Source: Candidatus Sordicultor fermentans (GTDB lineage Bacteria; Atribacterota; Atribacteria; Atribacterales; Caldatribacteriaceae). From it: DNA of 5,723 nucleotides. This document shows, one piece after another, positions 1 to 5,664 of this stretch (its first letter is position 1; every line of letters starts with the position of its first letter). Both the position numbers and the translations under genes were made by a program. Where the stretch lies: assembly GCA_002385475.1 (NCBI GenBank), contig DGDO01000113.1, positions 18,341 to 24,063 on the forward strand, in the 5' to 3' direction. Below the pieces are notes generated by a model, which saw only the letters and a program-made list of their open reading frames with translations, made no database searches and was not told where the DNA came from.

Positions 1-16
1 GAAGTCCATCCTGAAA

Positions 17-37
17 TTTCTCGCTAAATGCGAGAAA
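17..37. repeat. Perfect 8-bp stem, 5-nt loop hairpin
   Basis: TTTCTCGC (17-24) and GCGAGAAA (30-37) are exact reverse complements around the loop TAAAT. No T run follows on the + strand, so this is not a standard intrinsic terminator in that direction. On the - strand the stem is followed only by TTTC. It may be a structured 3' end of an upstream gene or RNA lying mostly outside the window. An open frame at 2-58 runs through it and ends at TAG 56-58; a second frame ends at TAA 25-27. Neither short peptide is recognisable. Confidence 0.5.
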
Positions 38-39
38 GC

Positions 40-75
40 AAAGGCTAAGGTCTGTTAGAACCGGTGGCTTTTTTT
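40..75 (+). terminator. Possible imperfect rho-independent terminator
   Basis: A small hairpin, GGTCT (49-53) with AGAACC (57-62) and one bulged A, lies inside a weaker outer pairing of AAAG (40-43) with CTTT (68-71). It is followed by seven T (69-75). The outer helix has mismatches, so stability is uncertain. Its position just before a TATAAT box and the first gene of an operon fits termination of an upstream transcript. Confidence 0.35.
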
Positions 76-92
76 ATATCTTTTCTTATAAT
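65..92 (+). promoter_or_regulatory. Putative promoter of the yfiH-speD-speE operon
   Basis: A perfect -10 hexamer TATAAT lies at 87-92, about 75 bases before the first start codon. The hexamer at the -35 distance (TGGCTT, 65-70, 16-nt spacer) matches TTGACA poorly, so the call rests on the -10 box and on its place between the probable terminator and the first gene. No operator or riboswitch is recognised in 93-160. Confidence 0.35.
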
Positions 93-167
93 TATCGAAA
101 GCCCTCTTTTTAGGTAGATTGTGGCGTTCTTTGGTAAGTAAAGGGTATCCTTAACTGGTAGGAGAAT

Positions 168-908
168 ATGAAAGAAAAGAACGTGGTGGGTTACTCCTTT
201 TTGCAGTTTGAAAATCTTTCTTCTTTCCCCGCTCTCGAGCATTTTATCACAACCCGTCATCCTCTTCTTGATTTAAGTCAGGAAGAAGGAAGGAAGAGGT
301 TAGAGTGTATTTTAGGGGAAAGGGATATTTTTACTGTGAAACAGGTACACGGAGCACAATGGGTGGTGGTGGAAGAACATTCTTTCCCTTCTTCTTTTGA
401 GGAAACTCAAGCTGATGCCCTTCTCACTCAAAGAAAAGGAGTGTATCTGGGAGTGAAGGTAGCCGATTGTCTCCCGGTGATTTTCTTCGATCCAGAAAGA
501 GAAGCTCTAGCCCTTTTGCATGCCGGATGGAGAGGAATAATACAGGGAATTCACCTTCGGGTAGCTCAAGCAATGAAAAACCTCTTTTCTTCCTCCTATT
601 CTCAACTGGTGGTGGGAATAGGGCCAGGTATTGGAAAATGCTGCTTCTCGGTGGGGGAAGAAGTTGCGGAGCTTTTTGAGCAAAGGGAACGAAGAGGGGG
701 AAATGTGGATAGAAAAGAAGGGAGATTTTTGATAAACTTAAAAGGCTTTCTCTTTGACGAATTAGTAGACCAGGGATTTGACCCTCACAAAGTAGAAGTG
801 GCTCCTCATTGTACCTTTTGTGAGAAGGAGCTCTTTTATTCCCATCGGAGAGAAGGAGAGGGAGCGGGAAGATTTATGCTTCTTGCTTCTTTAAAAGAAG
901 GATGGTGA
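168..908 (+). CDS. pgeF: YfiH/PgeF/LACC1-family purine nucleoside phosphorylase-like protein
   Basis: A 246-residue cytoplasmic protein of the family once called multicopper polyphenol oxidase or DUF152. Characterised members (bacterial YlmD, human LACC1/FAMIN) act as adenosine deaminase and purine nucleoside phosphorylase, and FAMIN also on methylthioadenosine; E. coli YfiH/PgeF is tied to peptidoglycan editing. Visible motifs are TTRHPLLDL (28-36), VKQVHG (57-62), QADALLT (81-87), VADCLPV (98-104), HAGWRG (118-123), GIGPGIGKCCFSVG (150-163) and the C-terminal HCTFC...FYSHRRE. The three signature metal/catalytic residues His61, Cys101 and His118 are present, and the length is normal for the family. 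AGGAG (160-164) precedes ATG 168 by 3 bases, a little short. No signal peptide. Its stop overlaps the speD start, so it is the first gene of the operon. The symbol follows the family; the substrate here is not shown. Confidence 0.9.
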   Translation: MKEKNVVGYSFLQFENLSSFPALEHFITTRHPLLDLSQEEGRKRLECILGERDIFTVKQVHGAQWVVVEEHSFPSSFEETQADALLTQRKGVYLGVKVADCLPVIFFDPEREALALLHAGWRGIIQGIHLRVAQAMKNLFSSSYSQLVVGIGPGIGKCCFSVGEEVAELFEQRERRGGNVDRKEGRFLINLKGFLFDELVDQGFDPHKVEVAPHCTFCEKELFYSHRREGEGAGRFMLLASLKEGW

Positions 909-1297
909 TGAATTTGGAAGAAGGGATTGTAGCTCGTCATCTACTGGTAGAAATCATTGGCTCGGCTTCTTTGAACGAAAAAGAGACCATGGAGAAATTT
1001 TTACAAGATCTTGCCCAGGTCTATGGCAGTGAAATTTTAGCTCTTCAAGTCTATCAGTTTCAGCCTTTTGGGTTGAGCGCTCTTCTCGTTATGCCTGAAT
1101 CTCATGTGGCTGTCCATACCTGGCCTGAACATGGCTACGCTGCTTTAGATGTTTTTCTCAAAGTGGATTTAGAACCTCAGGAAAGCATTCCTTTGATTGA
1201 GCGATATTTTGCTCCACAGGATGTAAAAATAAGAGAATTAGAGAGGGGAGTGAAAAAGAAAAATGGAACTCTGGTACATCCAGGATTACATCAATGA
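908..1297 (+). CDS. speD: SpeD-family pyruvoyl-dependent decarboxylase (AdoMet decarboxylase or derived amino-acid decarboxylase)
   Basis: A 129-residue proenzyme of the small bacterial/archaeal SpeD/SpeH class. Numbered from ATG 908, ARHLLVE (9-15) is the N-terminal family motif and PESHVAVHTWPEHGYAALDVF (63-83) is the core. Cleavage is expected between Glu64 and Ser65, giving a beta chain and a pyruvoyl-capped alpha chain. Ser57 and His70 match the processing residues Ser55 and His68 of the Thermotoga enzyme. Phe51, Trp72 and Glu74 match its adenosine-contacting residues. The family's catalytic Cys (FTCG motif) is absent: the sequence reads FLKV, the loop is one residue shorter, and the protein has no Cys. 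I chose ATG 908 because AGAAGG (896-901) is 6 bases away; ATG 902 (131 aa) abuts it. TGATG couples the start to the upstream stop. The 3' end overlaps speE by 35 bases. Family membership is secure; AdoMet, arginine or ornithine as substrate is undecided. Confidence 0.88.
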   Translation: MNLEEGIVARHLLVEIIGSASLNEKETMEKFLQDLAQVYGSEILALQVYQFQPFGLSALLVMPESHVAVHTWPEHGYAALDVFLKVDLEPQESIPLIERYFAPQDVKIRELERGVKKKNGTLVHPGLHQ

Positions 1298-2111
1298 ATA
1301 CAAAATGGGGCTTAAAGTAAAGGAGACTATTTTTCAGGGGAAAACCCGCTTTCAGGAAATTACTATTTTGGATACCTATCTCTATGGGCGGGTTTTGCTA
1401 CTGGACGGGATAGCCCAGCTAAGTGAAAAAGATGAGTTTATGTATCATGAGATGTTGGTTCATGTTCCTATGTTTTCTCATCCTAATCCCGAAAAAGTGC
1501 TTATAATCGGGGGAGGAGATGGAGGGGCTTCTCGAGAAGTGCTGAAACACCCGGTAAAAGAGGTAACCCTTGTGGATATTGATGAAGGGGTGATCGAAGT
1601 TTGTCAGAGATACTTTTCCCAGCTGGGAAGATGGGATGACCCTCGTCTTACGGTTTTAATTGAAGATGCGTGTCAATACATTTCTTCTACTTCAGAAGTT
1701 TTTGATGTCATTATCATGGATTCTACTGACCCTCTTCCCCATGGGGTGGCAGAGCCTCTTTTCAGTCCGGAATTTTTTGAGCAAGCTTTCCACCATCTTT
1801 CTCCTCAGGGGATAATGGTTTCCCAGATGGAACCACCCTTTTTCGATGTAGATAGGGTAAAAAAACTATGGGAAGGCTTTAACGTTTTCCCCATAGTAAA
1901 ACTTTACTGGGGATTGGTTCCCACCTATCCCGGGGGGATCTGGAGCTATGTCATTGCTTCTAAATCTCAAGATCCCCGGCGACAGGAAAGAGTTCCTGAT
2001 TTTCCCACTCGTTATTATTCACCCGCTATTCATCAGGCTGCTTTTGTTTTGCCCTCTTTTTTAGAGGAAATGCTGGAAAATCAGAAAAGAGATGAAGAAA
2101 ACTTTAGCTAA
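1263..2111 (+). CDS. speE: Polyamine aminopropyltransferase (spermidine synthase)
   Basis: A 282-residue cytoplasmic transferase moving the aminopropyl group of decarboxylated AdoMet to putrescine or another amine and releasing methylthioadenosine. It opens with the family's N-terminal beta domain (MELWYIQDY...). Then come the acceptor-side YHEM (61-64, His62), the nucleotide loop GGGDGG (83-88), VDID (104-107), whose first acidic residue contacts the ribose, EDA (134-136), the catalytic DSTDP (153-157, Asp153 and Asp156), YPGGIWS (222-228) and a C-terminal FVLPSFL. Length and motif order match Thermotoga and Bacillus SpeE. The segment after DSTDP (LPHGVAEPLF) is longer than the common GPAxxLF form, and QMEPPFF replaces the usual QxExPF/W form, so the acceptor may not be plain putrescine. 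ATG 1263 gives the complete family N-terminus; AGGGGAG (1244-1250) is 12 bases upstream. The gene starts inside speD, and its stop overlaps that of convergent hisD. Confidence 0.93.
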   Translation: MELWYIQDYINEYKMGLKVKETIFQGKTRFQEITILDTYLYGRVLLLDGIAQLSEKDEFMYHEMLVHVPMFSHPNPEKVLIIGGGDGGASREVLKHPVKEVTLVDIDEGVIEVCQRYFSQLGRWDDPRLTVLIEDACQYISSTSEVFDVIIMDSTDPLPHGVAEPLFSPEFFEQAFHHLSPQGIMVSQMEPPFFDVDRVKKLWEGFNVFPIVKLYWGLVPTYPGGIWSYVIASKSQDPRRQERVPDFPTRYYSPAIHQAAFVLPSFLEEMLENQKRDEENFS

Positions 2112-2114
2112 AGT
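2101..2114. repeat. 14-bp perfect palindrome over convergent stop codons
   Basis: ACTTTAGCTAAAGT reads the same on both strands and contains the speE stop (TAA 2109-2111, +) and the hisD stop (TAG 2110-2108, -). As RNA it could fold only into a weak 5-bp stem with an AGCT loop and no T run, so it is not a convincing terminator. No other terminator is seen between the two operons. Confidence 0.6.
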
Positions 2115-3406
2115 GGCCACTCTTTACCTCCTCGAGCAAGCAGGGAGCGTTGGTGATAGTAAAGGCCCTCTATTTCTGCCAGCTGAGAAAATTGCTCCCA
2201 GGGTAGAGTCTCGTCATCTTGAGGGAAAATAAAGGAGGAGAATTTACCAAAATCTCTCACTGATAAAGGAGAAGAAAAAGCTGCTCCCTTATCAGTCGGG
2301 AGCACATGGTTTGGCCCGTAACCATAGTCACCTAAAGCTACCGGTGCCTGAGGCCCTAAAAATAAGGCACCGGCATTTTTTATTTTTAACCAGTCTTTTT
2401 CCGGATTCTCAGTTATGATCTGTAAGTGTTCGGGAGCGAGAAAATTGACTGCCTCCCAGGCTTTTTCTTTGTTTTCTACCTGATATAAATAAATGGGAAT
2501 TTCTCGAGAAAAAGAAAGAGGTTGATTTTGTAACTCTCTTTCTAAATATCTTTTAGTTTCTAACAGTATTCCCTCATCAGGGGAGAGGAGAATACTTAAA
2601 GAGAGGGGGTCATGCTCTGCCTGAGCCAAAAGGTCCAGTGCCAGCCAGTGAGGCGAGGCGGTTTTGTCGGCTACAATTACTACCTCTGATGGCCCGGCTA
2701 AAGAATCAATACCCACTACTCCCTGGAGGAGTTTTTTAGCCGCGGTAACATAAATATTACCCGGACCCACTATTTTATCTACCGCCGGCAGAGAAGAAGT
2801 GCCAAAACAAGCACCGGCAACGGCCTGCGCTCCTCCTACTCGATAAACTTTTTTTACTCCCAGAAAGAAGGCTGCGGCTAAAATCTCTTGTTTGACTTTC
2901 CCCTGGGCATCAGGAGGAGTGAGAACTATGATTTCCTCCACTCCCGCTATCTGAGCAGGAATAACGGTCATAAGAAGAGAAGAAGGATAAGGAAATCTCC
3001 CTCCCGGTACATAACAAGCTACTGAATGCAGGGGTCTCCACCTTTCTCCCCAGAGAGATGCGGAATGCTCTCCCCACCAGGAGAAAGGTTTTTGCCTTTC
3101 GTGAAAGCTTCTCACCCTTTTTTCTATATCAGAAATAATTTTCTGGAAACTTTTATCCATTTCTTCCCAGCTATTTTGGAGCTCCTTTTCTTCTATGAGC
3201 CATTTTTTTATATCGCAACCATCAAATTTTTTGGTATAGTAGTGAAGAGCCCCGTCTCCTTCTTCCATCACTTTCTCTACAATTTCTCTTACTTCTTCTT
3301 CCACCTTTTTTAGTTTTTTATAGAGTAATTGGCGGCTTAACTGAAGGCTCTGAGACAGTTCTTCCTGGTCAGGAAGAGGCTTTATAACTATGGGCACTTT
3401 GGGCAT
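2108..3406 (-). CDS. hisD: Histidinol dehydrogenase
   Basis: A 432-residue zinc- and NAD-dependent cytosolic dehydrogenase catalysing the last two steps of histidine synthesis, histidinol to histidinal to histidine. Motifs in order are ACYVPGG (130-136), GGAQAVA (191-197), KIVGPGNIYVTAAK (211-224), GPSEVVIVAD (238-247), DLLAQAEHDP (258-267), LAPEHLQI (323-330), ALGDYGYGPNHVLPT (357-371) and AEIEGLYYH (410-418). By family comparison the zinc ligands are Gln262, His265, Asp360 and His418, and the catalytic pair is Glu326-His327; all are present, so the enzyme looks intact. Length is typical. ATG 3406 lies one base after the hisG stop, and GGGAG 9 bases upstream inside hisG serves as ribosome binding site. 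It is the last gene of the hisZGD operon. Its stop overlaps that of convergent speE by three bases. Confidence 0.97.
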   Translation of the reverse strand: MPKVPIVIKPLPDQEELSQSLQLSRQLLYKKLKKVEEEVREIVEKVMEEGDGALHYYTKKFDGCDIKKWLIEEKELQNSWEEMDKSFQKIISDIEKRVRSFHERQKPFSWWGEHSASLWGERWRPLHSVACYVPGGRFPYPSSLLMTVIPAQIAGVEEIIVLTPPDAQGKVKQEILAAAFFLGVKKVYRVGGAQAVAGACFGTSSLPAVDKIVGPGNIYVTAAKKLLQGVVGIDSLAGPSEVVIVADKTASPHWLALDLLAQAEHDPLSLSILLSPDEGILLETKRYLERELQNQPLSFSREIPIYLYQVENKEKAWEAVNFLAPEHLQIITENPEKDWLKIKNAGALFLGPQAPVALGDYGYGPNHVLPTDKGAAFSSPLSVRDFGKFSSFIFPQDDETLPWEQFSQLAEIEGLYYHQRSLLARGGKEWPL

Positions 3407-3407
3407 A

Positions 3408-4040
3408 TTAAATCACTCCCTTCAGTTCTTTTACTAAAAGATAAATTTCCTTAGAGTGAGTTTTAATGCTTACGGGGTTAGCCACCAATCTACCCGAGAT
3501 GGGAGCGATTTCCTCCACCACCTGCAAGCGGTTTTCTCGCAGGGTTTTCCCGGTAGAGACTAAATCCACAATAGCATCGGCTAAACCTATGGGGGGAGCT
3601 AACTCGATTGAGCCATACAAAAAAACTATGTTAGCGGTTATGCCTCTCTCCTGAAGATATCGACGGGTGAAGTTAGGATAGGTAGTGGCAATACGCAGGG
3701 CCTCTTTTTCTAATAGTTCCTCTCGGGAAGTAGATAGGGGAGCAGCTAAAACCATAGTACATTTCCCGATGGGAAGCTCTAATAATTCGTAAACTTCATT
3801 TTCTCTCTCCAAAAGAATATCTTTCCCCACTATTCCAATATCTGCTGCCCCAAACTCCACATAAGTAGAGGAGTCTTTGGGGTGAGAAAAAATGATACGC
3901 CAGGGCAAATCTTCTTGCTCTACCACCAACCGTCGGGAATTAACAAAATCAAGGGGTGGACACTGGGGTAAGCGAGAAAGAAGCGCTAAAGATTCCTCTT
4001 TCATTCTGCCGGTAGGTATAGATATGGTTAACTTTCCCAT
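3408..4040 (-). CDS. hisG: ATP phosphoribosyltransferase catalytic subunit, short form
   Basis: A 210-residue enzyme condensing ATP and PRPP to phosphoribosyl-ATP, the first and committed step of histidine synthesis. It shows the N-terminal IPTGRMKEESLALL (8-21, matching LPKGRLxxxxLxLL), FGAADIGIVGKDILLE (63-78) and the PRPP-binding DAIVDLVSTGKTLREN (155-170). It ends soon after this fold and lacks the roughly 80-residue C-terminal ACT-like domain of long HisG, so it belongs to the short form that needs HisZ for activity and for histidine feedback. This fits the gene directly upstream. ATG 4040 lies inside hisZ (13-base overlap); AGGAGAGG lies 8 bases before it within hisZ. The stop is one base from the hisD start, so translation of the three genes is probably coupled. 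Confidence 0.96.
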   Translation of the reverse strand: MGKLTISIPTGRMKEESLALLSRLPQCPPLDFVNSRRLVVEQEDLPWRIIFSHPKDSSTYVEFGAADIGIVGKDILLERENEVYELLELPIGKCTMVLAAPLSTSREELLEKEALRIATTYPNFTRRYLQERGITANIVFLYGSIELAPPIGLADAIVDLVSTGKTLRENRLQVVEEIAPISGRLVANPVSIKTHSKEIYLLVKELKGVI

Positions 4041-5248
4041 GACTTAAACCTCTCCTGGATAATTGTTTTAATTTTTTCTTCATCCTTTCCCTGGTAAACA
4101 AGCTCTTTTCCCTGTAAAACCTGGATGTCTTCTCCTTTTTTCTCTTCTATGATTATGGGAATTCCCTCTTCTCTCATTTTTTCTGCCAGGGCAAAAATTG
4201 AAGAGCGAAAGACAGGAGGATAAGCTATGCTAATGAAGGGAGGGCGGTCTTTTTTAATGCTTTCTTTTTGCACCTCCATCAATCGCTCCAAAAACAGGGC
4301 AAATCCGCAGGCTGGCAAACTACTTCCCGATTTTTCTAAAAGTTCATCATATCTTCCTCCCGCTAAAAGTGGATACCCTAACCGGGGAGAAAAACCTTCA
4401 AATACTACTCCAGTATAATAATCAAAGTCTCTTATAAGCCCTAAATTAATAAAGGCATGCTTCTCGAGGTGAAAATCGCTGATGATGTCCCATATCTCTC
4501 CCAGATAGTTTAGAGTATCAATTAAGGGAGGACTGAGAGGGTAGTTTTTTTTCGTTTCTTCTAAGATCTCTCTTTTTCCTCGTAAAAAAGGAAGATGGAG
4601 AAGAAAAGGAAAAAGAGGGTGGGAAGAGATAGAAGTAAATTTTTCCAGAGCTACAAAATCCTTTTTCTTGAGCAAACTTTTTAAAGAGAGTTTCTCTGAG
4701 GGAGAAAGAGGAAAAGAAGATAGTACTCCCTGGAATATACCAACATGACCGATATCCAGCATAAAATCTTCTATCCCCAATTCCTGAAGAGCCAAAAGAG
4801 CCGAGAGAGCAAGAGCAATGATTTCGGTATCGGTATCTACGCCGTTTTTGCCTAAACTCTCTAAGCCCAGCTGAGTAAGCTCATCTTCTACCCGCAGAGG
4901 TGAAGAGGGATAGCGAAATATTTTCCCTACATAGTAAACCCGGTGAGGAGCAGTTTCTCTCATCTCTTTTTTGCTGTACATCCGCATTATGGAGGTGGTG
5001 AACTCAGGACGGAGAGAGACTAACTTTCCATTTCGGTCTACAAATTTGTACACCCTTTCTTTGGCTTCATCTCCCAAGGTGTTTTCCAGGGTAGAATAAT
5101 ATTCTATGGTAGGAGGCTCCACTTCTTCGTATCCCCATTTCTCAAAAAGATTGCGCAGGACAAACTCCATCTCCCGCTTTCTTTTTACCTCCCGGGGGTA
5201 AGAATCTTTCATACCTAAAACTAATTCCAAGCCATTATCTCCTCTCAT
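4028..5248 (-). CDS. hisZ: ATP phosphoribosyltransferase regulatory subunit (HisRS paralogue)
   Basis: A 406-residue class II aminoacyl-tRNA-synthetase-like protein that binds short HisG, activates it and provides histidine feedback. HisRS-like landmarks are GMKDSYPRE (12-20, motif 1 region), LRPEFTTS (79-86), IFRYPSSPLRVEDELTQLGLESLG (110-133, motif 2 region), LIRDFDYYTGVVFE (271-284), GGRYDELL (297-304) and GFALFLERL (315-323, motif 3). Motif 2 lacks the FRYE glutamate and GRxREF of real HisRS, and motif 3 has Phe319 where HisRS has Gly, arguing against aminoacylation. The C-terminal 70 residues resemble a reduced anticodon-binding domain. Adjacency to short hisG supports HisZ. The start is uncertain: ATG 5248 has no Shine-Dalgarno upstream, whereas AGAGGAG at 5245-5239 is 8 bases from an in-frame TTG at 5230, which would give a 400-residue protein. 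A duplicated HisRS is less likely. Confidence 0.92.
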   Translation of the reverse strand: MRGDNGLELVLGMKDSYPREVKRKREMEFVLRNLFEKWGYEEVEPPTIEYYSTLENTLGDEAKERVYKFVDRNGKLVSLRPEFTTSIMRMYSKKEMRETAPHRVYYVGKIFRYPSSPLRVEDELTQLGLESLGKNGVDTDTEIIALALSALLALQELGIEDFMLDIGHVGIFQGVLSSFPLSPSEKLSLKSLLKKKDFVALEKFTSISSHPLFPFLLHLPFLRGKREILEETKKNYPLSPPLIDTLNYLGEIWDIISDFHLEKHAFINLGLIRDFDYYTGVVFEGFSPRLGYPLLAGGRYDELLEKSGSSLPACGFALFLERLMEVQKESIKKDRPPFISIAYPPVFRSSIFALAEKMREEGIPIIIEEKKGEDIQVLQGKELVYQGKDEEKIKTIIQERFKSWES

Positions 5249-5432
5249 TGAAGAATTGTTTAAACTATTTTAGCAAAATAATGGTAAAGAATCATATTAT
5301 ATATGTGATGAAAGAAAATTTTGATTGGTTACACCCCCGGTTTTTCTGTTTCCCATTTTTTCCTTATTTTATAGTGACATTATTTTTTTGATGTTTTTAT
5401 AGTTTTCTATTTATATTAAGCATTGTTGTTAT
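5249..5432 (-). promoter_or_regulatory. AT-rich intergenic region with putative hisZ promoter
   Basis: About 180 very AT-rich bases without a gene. On the - strand a TATAAT hexamer (5301-5296) lies about 50 bases before ATG 5248, and a TAAAAT (5272-5267) lies closer. No good -35 hexamer stands at the right distance from either, so which one is used is unclear. I see no His-rich leader peptide, T-box specifier or AGGGTGG-type antiterminator sequence that would indicate histidine attenuation. The + strand carries pyrimidine/T-rich runs (5341-5400) with no supporting stem. Confidence 0.35.
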
Positions 5433-5664
5433 GATGTATTCAAGGTAGCCCATGCTCCCCCCTCAAGGAGTTCATAAAGGAAGCGACCTTGCTCATCGGG
5501 AAGGTTCTCTGCTTTTACCCGCATCATCAAAAAAACACCAACCTCGCTATCGTGTTCATGGTCACATTCATATTTATGATCGTAACCAAAATCGAGAAGG
5601 GCAGCTTTTTAACATCCGGGTTATCAACTGTTACAACTATTGCATCCGAGATAAACCCCTCTGA
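5433..5664 (+). pseudogene. Frameshifted C-terminal remnant of a calcineurin-like metallophosphoesterase
   Basis: Read across three frame changes, this stretch matches the C-terminal part of calcineurin-like metallophosphoesterases, a family of two-metal phosphoesterases. DVFKVAHAPP is in one frame (5433-5462), then PQGVHKGSDLAHREG in the next (from 5461), FSAFTRIIKK back in the first (5505-5534), and HQPRYRVHGHIHIYDRN...VINCYNYCI in the second (5536 to stop TGA 5662). The metal-binding His of HAPP and the HGHIH motif (5557-5571) are visible. The changes fall at a run of six C (5457-5462), near GGTT (5503-5506) and at seven A (5529-5535). Upstream of 5433 the frame soon meets TAG (5400-5402), and the N-terminal metal-binding half (GDxH, GDxxD, GNHD) is missing. 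This is therefore a 5'-truncated, decaying gene, unless the indels are sequencing errors. No ribosome binding site. Identification is by motif memory. Confidence 0.65.

Noticed and set aside
40..75. Resemblance to the 3' conserved region of RNase P RNA
   Set aside because: The spacing within the motif is wrong, the ACAGAA element is not intact, and the partner 5' region cannot be seen, so no RNA gene is called.
45..260. 71-residue - strand frame antisense to the start of the first gene
   Set aside because: It overlaps the operon's leader and the real coding start, with no recognisable domain or ribosome binding site support.
1528..1539. 12-bp palindrome CTTCTCGAGAAG in speE, with a similar TTTCTCGAGAAA at 2500-2511 in hisD
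   Set aside because: Both lie inside conserved coding sequence rich in GA/CT and are explained by codon choice; no spacing or positional pattern suggests an operator.
3026..3313. 95-residue Phe-rich + strand frame inside hisD
   Set aside because: Phe-rich composition is the expected complement of the Lys/Glu-rich hisD N-terminal region; it is a shadow.
4028..5248. Histidyl-tRNA synthetase
   Set aside because: Motif 2 and motif 3 residues needed for aminoacylation are altered, and the gene overlaps short-form hisG, which needs HisZ.
5341..5400. T-rich tract as terminator or phase-variation tract
   Set aside because: No stem precedes it, and the T runs are mixed and short; it fits general AT-richness of the intergenic region.
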